From Rhodococcus oxybenzonivorans (GTDB lineage Bacteria; Actinomycetota; Actinomycetes; Mycobacteriales; Mycobacteriaceae): a stretch of 64,000 nt of DNA. The stretch covers positions 6,510,001-6,574,000 of the forward strand of contig NZ_CP021354.1 of NCBI RefSeq assembly GCF_003130705.1, given 5' to 3'. The notes beneath the pieces were generated by a model. It was not told the DNA's origin. It saw only the letters and a program-made list of their open reading frames with translations, and made no database searches. Numbering within the stretch: position 1 is the first letter of the stretch; the number at the start of each line of letters is the position of its first letter. Shown here piece by piece: positions 1 through 8,517 of the stretch. A program made the translations under genes and the position numbers.

Positions 1-1563
1 ACATTCGCACGAACCTGGAACGAGACGGTCGCGGTTCACGCGAGCGAGACCTTCTTGGTCTTCGAAGGGTCGACGAACGACGTCACGCAATGGACCTATG
101 AGGAGTTCGATCGAATCGTCGATTCGACGGCCGCCGCGCTCGAAGAGGCGGGGGTTGCGCCCGGGTCAGCGGTCCACGTCGTCTTGAAGAATTGTCCCGC
201 CTTCGTGGCGGTGTGGCTCGCTGCGGCGCGCATCGGCGCAACCGCCATCTTCGCCGATCCGGCGTCCTCCGCCAGGGACATCGCGATGCATATTCGTCGA
301 ACGACACCGACTGTGGCGCTGTGCGGTTCCCGGAATGCCGACACGTACCTCCAGGGCATCAAGCGTGCGTCCGACGAGGGTGTGGGGCCGGCACTCGATA
401 TAGGACTTATTGTCCTGAAGGAAGACTCGATCGACGTGCTTCCTGGCAGCCTCCTGGTCTCCCGCGACCGCCTCCCACGTCTTGTCGACGAACCAGGCCC
501 GCATGACCGGCTGGCAGTGATGTTCACGTCTGGAACGACATCCGAGCCCAAAGCTGTTGTGCTGACGCAGTGCAACTATGCACACGTCGCCCAGGCGATG
601 GCGAAGGCCGCCGACCTGAGACCGGGGGATCGCTGGTTGGTCACACTTCCACTGTTCCATGCGAACGCCCAATACTATTGCTTTGCTCCGGCGATCGCGG
701 TAGGTGCAAGCGTGGCCCTGACCCACACATTCTCGGCCTCTCAGTGGGGTAAGCAGGCCGCCCGACTCGAGGCCACCCACGCCAGCTTATTCGCGGCACC
801 GATTCGGATGATTCTTGCGCGGCGTCCCGAGGACACACCACAATTGAATCTCAGGCATGTGTGGTTCGCCCAGAGCCTCGCTCCCGGTCACTTCGACGAG
901 TTCGCGTCGATGGTGGGATGTGCACCGCGCCAGCTGTACGGAATGACCGAAACCGTTGCCATGGTCACGGCGGAACGCCGTGAAGACGCGAGTCCGGTCT
1001 TCATCGGCAACCCCAGTGACGCAGGGCGGAGAACCGCCATTGTCGATCCCCACAGCCTCGAGCCCGTCGAAACGGAAACCCCCGGTCTCTTGTTGGTAGC
1101 CGGCACCCCCGGGTGTGACCTTTTTGCGGAATATCTCTCGGATCAGAAGGCGACGTCGGCCGCACTTCTCGAAGAAGGCGGCGAGACGTGGCTACGAACT
1201 GGCGACCTGGTGGTGTCCGATCAGGACGGGCGCCTGCGATTCGTCGGCCGGGTCGACGACGTCATCAAGGTCTCCGGCGAGAACGTCAGCCTCACCGAGG
1301 TCGAGGCCGCATTGGCGCAGGCCCCGGGTGTTCTGGAGGTCGCGGTCGTCCCGCGGCCGGACCCCATTCGGGACGTTGTTCCCGTCGCCTATGTAGTAGC
1401 GCGGAACGTGGAGCCTCCGCTCGACATCGACGAGCTCACCGCCTGGGCATCGAATAACCTTCCACCACAGGCATGTCCACGCGATTGGCACCAGGTGGCG
1501 GAACTTCCACGAACAAGTGTCGGCAAGATCAGACGCTCACAGCTGAGGTGTGAGGACGCGTAA
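1..1563 (+). CDS. AMP-forming acyl-CoA synthetase/ligase (5' end outside window)
   Basis: ANL-superfamily adenylating enzyme that should activate a carboxylic acid to acyl-AMP and then acyl-CoA. The frame is open from base 1 and already reads like the family N-terminus (W-x-ETV-x-VHASETFLVFEG), so the gene begins before the window; the TTG at 55 is probably internal. Visible motifs in order are the P-loop-like MFTSGTTSEPKAVVLT, YGMTET (A5), LRTGDLVV (A7), the hinge VDDVIKVSGENVS (A8) and the catalytic lysine motif TSVGKIRRS near the C-terminus, so the visible part looks functional. The substrate cannot be read from sequence. The convergent GntR gene and the downstream aldolase and thiolase-like genes suggest a catabolic cluster for an organic or aromatic acid, which is inference. 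Confidence 0.85.
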   Translation, partial: TFARTWNETVAVHASETFLVFEGSTNDVTQWTYEEFDRIVDSTAAALEEAGVAPGSAVHVVLKNCPAFVAVWLAAARIGATAIFADPASSARDIAMHIRRTTPTVALCGSRNADTYLQGIKRASDEGVGPALDIGLIVLKEDSIDVLPGSLLVSRDRLPRLVDEPGPHDRLAVMFTSGTTSEPKAVVLTQCNYAHVAQAMAKAADLRPGDRWLVTLPLFHANAQYYCFAPAIAVGASVALTHTFSASQWGKQAARLEATHASLFAAPIRMILARRPEDTPQLNLRHVWFAQSLAPGHFDEFASMVGCAPRQLYGMTETVAMVTAERREDASPVFIGNPSDAGRRTAIVDPHSLEPVETETPGLLLVAGTPGCDLFAEYLSDQKATSAALLEEGGETWLRTGDLVVSDQDGRLRFVGRVDDVIKVSGENVSLTEVEAALAQAPGVLEVAVVPRPDPIRDVVPVAYVVARNVEPPLDIDELTAWASNNLPPQACPRDWHQVAELPRTSVGKIRRSQLRCEDA

Positions 1564-1622
1564 CGGTCACGTCCATCGAACACCCTGCAGAATCCCGGGA
1601 GCGCGCGCCAGGCCAGAGAACA

Positions 1623-2309
1623 CTAGTTCCAGTCCACTACCTGGTCCAGCACCTCGGGACAATTCTTCTCCAACGCGTCGACATAACTCCGAATATGATC
1701 ACGCATGAGGCGCTCAGCTTTTTCGGAATCACCACTCTTGATGGCGTCGGCGATTTGATCGTGCGATACCGGCAATTCTTCTCGGGGAATCTTCTCGTCG
1801 GCGGATTCATCGACATATATGCTGCGGAGTCCGTCCGCGAATAACAGTAAGATCGGGTCGCCGGTGAACCGGGCCACTGAAAAGTGGAAACTTCCGGACT
1901 CCGCGTTGTCCCCGATCCCGTCCGCCTCGTCAGGATCCCAGGGTATACCCGACTTCACGCGTTCACTCGCGAGCCGAGCCATCAAAGGCTCGACCTGCAG
2001 GCGCGTGTTCAGCACATTTCTGAGCGTCAGGCCGAGTAGATGGAAATACAACGATGAAGCGCTCGCAAATTGCGAGCTTGCGACCTGATTTACTCGGGTA
2101 CCCCCACCCGGGCCGGGTCGAATGGAGATGACTCCGTACATTTCGAGAATACGAAGGGCTTCGCGAAGCGACGGCCGGCTGACCTCGTAGCGTTCGAGCA
2201 ACTCCGCTTCCGAGGGAAGCCGAGAGAGCCCTTCGTCTCCAATGTCCTGCACGATTCGACCCGCCACCAGTCGCGCAGTCTTCCGGCCAACAACTTTCAT
2301 AACGCTCAT
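1623..2309 (-). CDS. GntR-family (FadR/FCD-type) transcriptional regulator
   Basis: DNA-binding repressor or activator of the FadR subgroup. The N-terminal winged helix-turn-helix shows LPSEAELLERYEVSRPSLREALRILEMYG-type residues followed by the wing (IRPGPGGGTRV). The C-terminal part fits an all-helical FCD ligand domain with spaced histidines (FHFSVARFTGDP, LPVSHDQIADAI, MRDHIRSYVDAL) that normally hold a metal and bind an organic acid. I placed the start at the ATG of MSVMKV; an upstream in-frame start would add 24 residues of poor character. It is convergent with the CoA ligase and divergent from the amidohydrolase copy, so it probably controls one or both; its ligand is unknown. Confidence 0.85.
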   Translation of the reverse strand: MSVMKVVGRKTARLVAGRIVQDIGDEGLSRLPSEAELLERYEVSRPSLREALRILEMYGVISIRPGPGGGTRVNQVASSQFASASSLYFHLLGLTLRNVLNTRLQVEPLMARLASERVKSGIPWDPDEADGIGDNAESGSFHFSVARFTGDPILLLFADGLRSIYVDESADEKIPREELPVSHDQIADAIKSGDSEKAERLMRDHIRSYVDALEKNCPEVLDQVVDWN

Positions 2310-2709
2310 GATAGCCCTCGCCCCAGGGATTACCGCTGCGTGAAGCAGTGTAAGCGGGTGAGGTCGCCGATTCGGCGGCACCGCCGACGAATTGATGGTG
2401 GCTCAACACATCCCGAGATCGGGCCTACACGAGAACAACTCGAGAGGCGGCTTGTCCGCCGGGGCCAAAGTGCGGCGCTGACGAACTTGCCAGGAATCGG
2501 GCCCGACGAGTGAACCGTCCCGCTTCGGAGGAATCGATGCGACGGTGGCCTGCGTTCCGGGGTCATGTGTGCGCACTGCAGCGCAGGTTGTTGAGCAGGT
2601 GTTTCACCCGGTGGTGGGCGTGTGGCGGAAAGTGATGGTTGACACAAGAGGCGGTTGCTGTAGATCATCTATAGGAACTGTTTCTGAGTCAGCAAAGGAT
2701 TGTGGTGCC
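2310..2709. other. Intergenic region between divergent gntR and amidohydrolase
   Basis: I see no supported gene here. From 2589 onward the sequence belongs to inverted-repeat copy A. A short palindrome, TAGATCATCTA at 2661-2671, lies about 40 bases before the amidohydrolase start and is also present in copy B (12238-12248), so it is a candidate operator. A GC-rich hairpin (GGCGGcttgtCCGCC) lies near 2446-2461. Confidence 0.4.
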
Positions 2710-3925
2710 ATGAGTAAGTACCGGGTTATCGACACTGATACCCATCTCATCGAGCCGGCGGATCTGTGGACCGAACGCCTGCCGAAGGCGTGGGGCGCGG
2801 ACGTGCTGCACGTCAAGTTCGATGAGAAGACCCAGTCGGACCTGTGGTTCTTCGGTGATCAACCGCTCAAGGGCGCGTGGACGTGGGCGAACTGGAACTG
2901 GAAGAACTTCAACTCCGAGCTGCACGACGGGAGCGGCCCCACCCGCCTCGACGAAGCCCATCCGGCGACCTACGACGTCGACGAGCGCGTGAAGTTCATG
3001 GACGATCAGGGCTTCGAGATGCAGGTGCTGTACCCGAACCTCGCCGGGTTCGACTGGAAGCCGTTCGTGCAGCATCCCAACCGGAACCTGGCGATCGCGC
3101 ACCTGGCCGCCTACAACGACTTCCAACTCGAATGGGTGGCCAAGTACCCGGGCCGGTTCATCCCGATGATGGTGATCCCGTACTGGGACGTGGCGGCGTC
3201 GGTCGCGGAGATCGAACGCCTCGCCGATTCCGGCTTCGGCGGCATCGTGACCACCGGTGCCCCGCACGAGCACGGTCAGGCGCCCCCTGGGCAGCCGCAA
3301 GTGGGATCCGCTGTGGAAGGCGTGCGAGGAGGCGGGCCTGTCGGTCAGCTTCCACACCGCCAGCGGCGACTTCCGCGAGATGCTCAAGCACGACGAGGAC
3401 GACGGGTTGGTCGGTGGTGTTCGCGTTGCCGCCGACGGACCCCACATCTACCTCGCCAACGCCGTCATCGTCAGCGACCTACTCGTCTCCGGAATCCTCG
3501 CCCGGTTCCCGACCCTGCAGTTCGTCTCCGTGGAAAGCGGAATCGGCTGGGCCCCGTTCGTTCTCGACGCCCTCGACAAGCGATTCCAGAAGAACGGCGT
3601 GTTCCGCTCGCACCCCGAGTTCGGTGACATGCTCCCCAGCGACTTCTTCAAACGGCAGGTATCGCTGAACTTCTGGTTCGAACAGCTCGACGACTACCAC
3701 CTCGAAACGCTCTCACTCAAGCCACTGATGTTCGAAACCGACTTTCCCCACCCCACCAGCTTCCACCGTCCCACCCTCGAGGAAAACATCGAACTCGTCC
3801 TCGGCCGCCAACCCGAAGAGGTCCGCCGCGCGGTCCTGTGGGACAACGCCGCCCGCCTCTACGGCAAGGCGATGGAAAAACAGGGAGTCAACCCGAGCCA
3901 AGCCGTGGCCGGCCTGACCAGCTGA
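2710..3925 (+). pseudogene. Amidohydrolase-2 family protein, copy A (single-base frameshift)
   Basis: Member of the amidohydrolase_2 (ACMSD-like metal-dependent hydrolase/decarboxylase) superfamily, as judged from the N-terminal VIDTDTHLIEPADLW, the central TTGAPHEHGQAP, SVSFHTASGDF and the C-terminal MFETDFPHPTSF and DNAARLYGK. The span is 1,216 bases, one base too long for a 404-residue protein. The frame breaks at a run of five C at 3283-3287; copy B has four C at the same place and reads through. The first part (about 190 residues) is in one frame and the rest (about 210 residues) in another. A ribosome site is weak. It may be a true pseudogene or a homopolymer sequencing error; see findings. 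The exact substrate is unknown. Confidence 0.85.
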
Positions 3926-3956
3926 CCACACCCCACACCACCATCAAGCAAGAACC

Positions 3957-4006
3957 GGGCGCTCTGGGGCACTCCACCCGCACCCGACGGTGCCCCCAGA
4001 GCGCCC
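3957..4006 (+). terminator. Hairpin terminator after amidohydrolase copy A
   Basis: GGGCGCTCTGGGGCAC pairs with GTGCCCCAGAGCGCCC across a 17-base loop, with one extra C bulged in this copy. It lies about 30 bases after the stop codon. There is no T-tract, which is normal for GC-rich actinobacteria. Confidence 0.7.
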
Positions 4007-4115
4007 ATCCCACCACCCGACACGGTCAGGCGCCAGCCACCCAGCGGGATTGTGTTTATCCGTGCGTTGATCGGCGACTGCTACTCGCCGTCCGAGAGCG
4101 AGGAGAACTATCGCC

Positions 4116-4955
4116 ATGATCTTAAGACGTAACCACCTGATGGAAACCCTACAATCCGGTCGAATTGCGTTAGGCTGCAGTCTCAATGAGGCGCGCGACC
4201 CAGGCATGGTGTACGCCATGGCCGCTGCTGGTGCAGACACGGTGTTCATCGACCAAGAGCACAATCTGCACAACACCGAGACGGTGTTCGAGTTGGTCGC
4301 GCATGCCCATGCCGCCGGAATCAGTCCGTTGGTCAGGCCACCCCAGATCGACTATGCCTGGATCACTCGTTTGCTGGACGGGGGATGTCAATCCTTGCTG
4401 ATTCCGCATGTGCGACATCCGTCCGAGGTCGAGCACCTCATCGACCTGGCGTTCTATCATCCCAGGGGTCGACGCGGCGTCGCCTTGGTCGGCGGAGCGG
4501 GCGTCAATTATCAGGAGGTCACCAGCGCGACAGACGTCATGCGCTGGGCCAACGACAATCTGCTTGTTGGGTTGATTATCGAAACCCCGGAAGCGGTCGA
4601 GGCGTTGGACGAGCTTCTCCTTCCGGGCATCGGCCTGGCACTGGTGGGGCACGGGGACCTTGCCCAACTGTACGGAGTGCCCGGAGATCCGCGACACCAC
4701 CTTGTGCTCGAGGCGCAGGAACGGGTGCGTGCGCTTTGTGCCGAACGCGGAATTGCCTACGGCGTGTTCCAGCCGAGCCCCCATCTTATTGCCTCCGAGG
4801 TTGAACTGGGAGCGCAGTTGATCGTCCACGGTGGGGTCTTCTCCTTCATCCGCAAATCGGTGAAGGATTTTCGTAAGACTGTCGAAGGGGCATTGACTGC
4901 GGACTCGACGTCCGCGATGGTCCAGCCCGGCGGCCGACCTTCAGTGCACCGTTGA
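4116..4955 (+). CDS. HpcH/HpaI-type aldolase family protein
   Basis: Class II, metal-dependent aldolase of the HpcH/HpaI/citrate-lyase-beta fold (279 residues, normal length). Family members cleave 4-hydroxy-2-oxo acids to pyruvate or glyoxylate plus an aldehyde. Visible landmarks are FIDQEHN (residues about 47-53), RPPQIDYAWITRLLDGGCQSLLIPHV, and the metal-binding glutamate and aspartate in LIIETPEAVEALDEL and LVGHGDLAQLYG. The start at 4116 is preceded by AGGAGA at 4101; an ATG at 4140 is the alternative. It follows the amidohydrolase terminator, so it probably has its own promoter, and it is followed 31 bases later by the thiolase-like gene. The natural substrate cannot be told from sequence. 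Confidence 0.82.
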   Translation: MILRRNHLMETLQSGRIALGCSLNEARDPGMVYAMAAAGADTVFIDQEHNLHNTETVFELVAHAHAAGISPLVRPPQIDYAWITRLLDGGCQSLLIPHVRHPSEVEHLIDLAFYHPRGRRGVALVGGAGVNYQEVTSATDVMRWANDNLLVGLIIETPEAVEALDELLLPGIGLALVGHGDLAQLYGVPGDPRHHLVLEAQERVRALCAERGIAYGVFQPSPHLIASEVELGAQLIVHGGVFSFIRKSVKDFRKTVEGALTADSTSAMVQPGGRPSVHR

Positions 4956-4986
4956 AATATCAGAGTGTGGAGTTCGAGGTAATCCG

Positions 4987-6087
4987 ATGACTAACGAAGT
5001 GGTAATCGTCGAGGCAGCGCGATCGCCGCTCACCCAGCGGCAGATGTACGGCAGAACCTCCTGCGAGCTCACGGTGGAAAAGCTGTTGGACGTCACCGTC
5101 AACGGCCTACTGCAACGCACCAAGATCGATGAGGACGTTGTCACCACCTTGGTCACTGTGGGTGACGGGGCAGCGTCGCGCCGGTATGCCGAATCGTGGC
5201 GGAATGTGTTCGATCATATCGATCTGCACGAGACGATTTCGTCCACTTCTGCAGTCAGATTGGCAAGTGAAGCGATCAACGATGATCCGCGAAGGGTGGT
5301 GTTGGTGGCGGGAGCGGTTGGCGGGCATTCTCTCCATGAACCTGGACGACCTGCGGGTCAGCCGACGCCGCCGGGAGCGGACCTATGGTCCATCACGCGA
5401 AAGAAGCAAGGCGACTTTGCTTTCGCGTCCCACCGACGCGCCCGGGAATGCGCCCTGTCGGGCGATTTTCGACGCGAGATCATCCCTCTCGAAGTTCACC
5501 TGGACCACGAGATGACCGAGTTCATCGCGAGCGACGAGCTTCGGCAGGTGCCCGAGCCGGGCGGTGCCCTTACGCCAGCCGGTGCGCCGGCTTCGAACGG
5601 TGGAGCCGGCCACGATTGTCACCCGCCGCATCAAAGCGCTCGTGCTGCGAGTGGCGCCTGCGCGCTGGTGCTCACCAGCGCCGCCCGCGCCGACGACCTG
5701 GGGCTGCACCCTCGCGGGCGTCTGGTGGGAGTCGAGATGCTGTTCGACATACCGTTGACGAATGTATCGGTCTCTCAACTTGAATCGGTGCGCTCGTATC
5801 TGCGGGCACTCGAAGTTCCGCTCAACCGGATCGATCAGTTCGAGGTTCCGGAAGAGGTGGCGGTGACACCGCTGATCTGGCTCGAGCAGTTCCGCCTGAA
5901 TCCCTACATGCTCAATCCGCGGGGCGGGGCATTGGCCTTCGGTCACCTGGGCGGACTCGAAGGCATTCGGTGTGTGACAACCATGCTCAGCGCCCTGGAG
6001 GATACCGGCGGAACCTACGGGGTGGTGGCCACGTCGGATCCCGAAGGATCCGGCGTCCTGCTCGTGGAATGCCTGAACAGCCCCTGA
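4987..6087 (+). CDS. Thiolase-like protein, probably degenerate
   Basis: The N-terminus (VVIVEAARSPLTQR), the middle (FASHRRARECALSGDFRREIIPLEV, ASGACALVLTSAARA) and the C-terminus (NPRGGALAFGHLGGLEG, GGTYGVVATSDPEG) align with acetyl-CoA acyltransferases. The protein is short (366 against about 390-400 residues). The nucleophilic Cys is replaced in ETISSTSAVRLA, the C-terminal CxGGG Cys is replaced by TSDPEG, and the GHPxGxxG motif has become GHLGGLEG. A segment near 5575-5660 reads more like a thiolase in the +2 frame (AGFERWSRPRLSPAAS), and the region after VVLVAGA is about 25 residues too short. I infer a catalytically dead or decaying thiolase with compensating frameshifts. A non-condensing thiolase-fold role cannot be excluded. 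Confidence 0.6.
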   Translation: MTNEVVIVEAARSPLTQRQMYGRTSCELTVEKLLDVTVNGLLQRTKIDEDVVTTLVTVGDGAASRRYAESWRNVFDHIDLHETISSTSAVRLASEAINDDPRRVVLVAGAVGGHSLHEPGRPAGQPTPPGADLWSITRKKQGDFAFASHRRARECALSGDFRREIIPLEVHLDHEMTEFIASDELRQVPEPGGALTPAGAPASNGGAGHDCHPPHQSARAASGACALVLTSAARADDLGLHPRGRLVGVEMLFDIPLTNVSVSQLESVRSYLRALEVPLNRIDQFEVPEEVAVTPLIWLEQFRLNPYMLNPRGGALAFGHLGGLEGIRCVTTMLSALEDTGGTYGVVATSDPEGSGVLLVECLNSP

Positions 6088-6196
6088 CTACGCGTGGGTG
6101 AGCACGGATCTACAGGCACTGCAACGGCCGTGGTCACGGCACGGCAACTGGCGGCCTTCGCCAAATTCTATTTCCAAGATTCAAGAGGGGTTGAGA

Positions 6197-7201
6197 ATGA
6201 GGGCAATGGTTATCGATCGAAAGTCGAATAGCCCTGGACTGGATCTGGTCGATGTGGTTCCACCCGAGGTAGGGGACACACAGGTCCGCATCGCAGTGCG
6301 AGCGGCTTCGGTGAACCGCGCCGATCTGGCCCAGCTCGCCGGAACCCATGCCGCTGGTGGTGGTCCACAGGCCCAGGTGGTGGGGCTCGACGCGGCAGGG
6401 GAAATCATCGAAGTCGGTCTCGGTGTCACCGACTTTGCGCGAGGCGACCGCGTGATGACGATGGTGGCTGGTGGTCTGGCGGAAGAGGTGGTGGTGGATG
6501 CCTCGATGCTCATCCCGATACCGAAAAACTGGAGCTACCCTGAAGGAGCTGCGGCCGTACTGGGCTTCATGACAGCCCACAACGCGTTGATGACAACTGC
6601 GCGGATGGCCGGGGGCGAATCCGTTGCGATACACGCCGCGACATCTGGCGTGGGCATGCAAGCCGTCCAGCTGGCTCGTTACTTCGGAGCCCGGCTCATC
6701 GTCGGTACCACCCGTTCGGATCGAGGCCACGCGCTCCTTGACGCCCTGGGGGTCGACGAAGTGATCAACACCAGTGCAACCGATTTCGCTGCGAGAGCAC
6801 TGGAGATCACCGCCGGCAACGGGATCGACATCGTTCTCGACCACGTCGGTGGCAGTTACCTTCCGATGAACATTCAGGCCGCGGCAGTGAAGGGCCGAAT
6901 CGTGGGGATCGGACGTCTCGGCGGAGCGGAGGGACTCCTGGATATGGAGGCGCTGGCATTCAAACGGATCGAATTGGTCGGCGTGACATTCCGCACCAGG
7001 ACTCCCCAGGAAAGGGCCGAGATCGTGCGCGCGTTGCGGCGAGACATTGCACCCTTCCGCCCGCATGCCGCCCACCGCGATATCCACGAAACGCTCCGCC
7101 CGGTCATCGCCCGCGTTCTGCCCTGGAGCGCAGCGGATCAGGCCTATCAATTGATGTCCGACAACGAAGTACTGGGCAAAATCGTGCTGGAAGTGGGTTG
7201 A
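6197..7201 (+). CDS. Zinc-free MDR oxidoreductase (quinone oxidoreductase-like)
   Basis: Medium-chain dehydrogenase/reductase of the NADPH:quinone oxidoreductase/crotonyl reductase type (334 residues). The N-terminal GroES-like domain carries AASVNRADLAQLAG and VVGLDAAGEIIEVGLGVTDFARGDRVM. The Rossmann domain carries SVAIHAATSGVGMQAVQLARYFGARLIVGT, an AxxGVG-type NADPH-binding loop. The C-terminus ends GKIVLEVG as in the family. The zinc-ligand pattern of alcohol dehydrogenases is absent. I chose ATG 6197, preceded by AGAGGGG, instead of an upstream in-frame GTG that would add 33 unrelated residues. The cupin gene begins 3 bases after its stop, so the two are co-transcribed. It may reduce an enone or quinone in the catabolic cluster. 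Confidence 0.82.
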   Translation: MRAMVIDRKSNSPGLDLVDVVPPEVGDTQVRIAVRAASVNRADLAQLAGTHAAGGGPQAQVVGLDAAGEIIEVGLGVTDFARGDRVMTMVAGGLAEEVVVDASMLIPIPKNWSYPEGAAAVLGFMTAHNALMTTARMAGGESVAIHAATSGVGMQAVQLARYFGARLIVGTTRSDRGHALLDALGVDEVINTSATDFAARALEITAGNGIDIVLDHVGGSYLPMNIQAAAVKGRIVGIGRLGGAEGLLDMEALAFKRIELVGVTFRTRTPQERAEIVRALRRDIAPFRPHAAHRDIHETLRPVIARVLPWSAADQAYQLMSDNEVLGKIVLEVG

Positions 7202-7204
7202 CAT

Positions 7205-7570
7205 ATGCAGGCCAACATTTTCGATGTAAAAGAAATGATCGGTTTCAAGCCCGTGCAAGGTATGGATGGGCGTGCCGTTTTCGGCGCACATATGCAATTG
7301 ACCTATGTCACCTTCGAGCCCGGCACGGTGGTGCCGATCCACTCCCATCCGCAGGAACAGATCGGGTTACTCCTCCGCGGCGACGCGACGCTGTTGCTCG
7401 ACACCGGCGAGGTGCAGTTGACCGAGTTATCCAGCTACGTGGTGCCCGGCGAGGTGCGACACGGCCTGGTCGTCGGCTGGGAGGGCGCTGTGTTCGTCGA
7501 GGCCTTTCATCCCCTGCGACAGGACTATGTCGATGCCGCCCGCGGGAAAGATGTGGTGCCGTTCCAATGA
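7205..7570 (+). CDS. Cupin-domain protein
   Basis: Small single-domain cupin (121 residues). The metal-binding motif 1 is visible as PIHSHPQEQIGLLLRG (His, His, Glu) and motif 2 as VVPGEVRHGLVVG (second-strand His), so a mononuclear metal site is likely intact. Such proteins are often dioxygenases, isomerases or storage-type ligand binders; the exact job is unknown. It is tightly linked to the MDR oxidoreductase (3-base gap) and ends the forward operon. Downstream DNA contains only remnants on the other strand, so it may mark the end of the functional cluster. Confidence 0.75.
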   Translation: MQANIFDVKEMIGFKPVQGMDGRAVFGAHMQLTYVTFEPGTVVPIHSHPQEQIGLLLRGDATLLLDTGEVQLTELSSYVVPGEVRHGLVVGWEGAVFVEAFHPLRQDYVDAARGKDVVPFQ

Positions 7571-7639
7571 AATCGACCCACGTGGGGCGCCTCAACTCAC
7601 GTCATGAAGGGCGTGGACTCCGTGACGAACGGGCATCGG

Positions 7640-8099
7640 GCGAGTAGCCGGGGCTATGACCGTCGTGCCGAAAGCTGCTTCGTCGGTGCCCTGCCTCCTG
7701 ATCATGGAACTGAGCGGTTGCGGGTGGCGATTGTGTTGCGATGTGGCACGCCCCGAGGGAGATTCCGAGGACCGCGCAGCCTGTAGAACCAACGACACAG
7801 AGCCGGGCCAGAACGCGTGGATCAGTTGGTGCGCCGGTGCTGGCACGGATGCAACCATCCCGTCCAAATTATCCATGCTTCCCACCAGGACCGAGGCCGG
7901 CTTGTCACTACCGCGCTGTTGTGCAGCCGACAAGGCGTGCACGGCCTCCCGGTCGAAGGCGTCGGAACCGACCGCGTACAGGGTGTCGGTGGGGAAACGA
8001 TCAGGCGACCTGAACGGAGCGCGTCACCCGCGTGGGAGAGTCCGTGCTGCCTGGCCTCAGGGACAAGGCAGTTCAGCGGGTGGTCACCGTCGAGGGCTC
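7640..8099 (-). pseudogene. Remnant of a Sua5/YrdC-type threonylcarbamoyl-AMP synthase
   Basis: Read on the minus strand in pieces, the sequence gives EARQHGLSHAGDALRSGRLIV, then after a one-base shift near 7995 FPTDTLYAVGSDAFDREAV, RGSDKPASVLVGSMDNLDGM and IHAFWPGSVSLVLQAA. These match the order of Sua5/YrdC motifs: the ALRxGxxVxxPTDTxYGxG nucleotide loop, the KxR-type region and the FWPGxLSLV motif. The frame is lost again near 7775, the GTVxxRMPxHP and SSAN motifs are not readable, and an in-frame stop precedes the first matching residues with no start codon. Sua5 makes the tRNA t6A precursor and is essential, so this must be a dead extra copy. Confidence 0.65.
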
Positions 8100-8515
8100 A
8101 TCGTCGCTGATGTCGCGGTGTCCGAACGCGTTGGCAGTTCCACCGACAGGAGGCGCTGGCTGACCTCGATCAATCGATCTTCGCGACATGCCGCGGCAAC
8201 GATGAACTTTCTGAGCGCACTACGTGCGTCGACCAACTCCCAGAAGATGGCATCAGTGCGCGCGCCCACTGGTGAGAGCTTCGCGTATTGCGTCATCAAT
8301 TCATCGATGGTCATCGCAGGTCCGTCCCGAAGATCTGCGAGTAACCGATTTCGGTCCCACGCTTTACCGGCGAGGCCTGACCGTGGTGTCCTTGACAGGC
8401 ACGTCATTCTTGCTGATAGCACCCCGGAGGCGTACGGGACGACTCGTCGAGCAATGATGACCCCGGCGGCCATCGCAACCGCACTGGCAGTCGCCGCAAT
8501 TTCTCGTCCGACCAT
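8084..8515 (-). CDS. Hypothetical protein with an N-terminal hydrophobic segment
   Basis: I do not recognise a family. The 143-residue product starts MVGREIAATASAVAMAAGVIIARR, which looks like a single membrane segment or signal anchor ending in a basic stretch. The rest is soluble and helical (MTIDELMTQYAKLSPVGARTDAIFWELVDARSA). The ATG at 8515 is preceded by GGGAG, and a longer in-frame extension upstream overlaps the ahpC remnant and looks non-coding. It starts 2 bases after the ahpC remnant's stop, the position where ahpD normally sits, but it does not resemble AhpD. Its 3' end overlaps the start of the sua5 remnant by about 16 bases. Lying between two decayed genes, it may itself be out of use. 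Confidence 0.45.
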   Translation of the reverse strand: MVGREIAATASAVAMAAGVIIARRVVPYASGVLSARMTCLSRTPRSGLAGKAWDRNRLLADLRDGPAMTIDELMTQYAKLSPVGARTDAIFWELVDARSALRKFIVAAACREDRLIEVSQRLLSVELPTRSDTATSATMSPRR

Positions 8516-8517
8516 GA

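Larger units (their letters stand above)
2589..4026. repeat. Inverted repeat copy A (1,438 bp, amidohydrolase unit)
   Basis: This stretch matches the reverse complement of 10883-12320 almost base for base. It includes the promoter region, the amidohydrolase gene and the terminator hairpin. Differences that I can see are a C/A change near 2605, a 4C versus 5C run at 2937-2940, a 5C versus 4C run at 3283-3287, an A/G change near 3953 and indels in the terminator region. Both copies come out at the same total length because the indels balance. Similarity stops abruptly at both ends. No transposase or terminal repeats flank it, so this is a gene duplication in inverted orientation rather than an insertion sequence. 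Confidence 0.93.
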
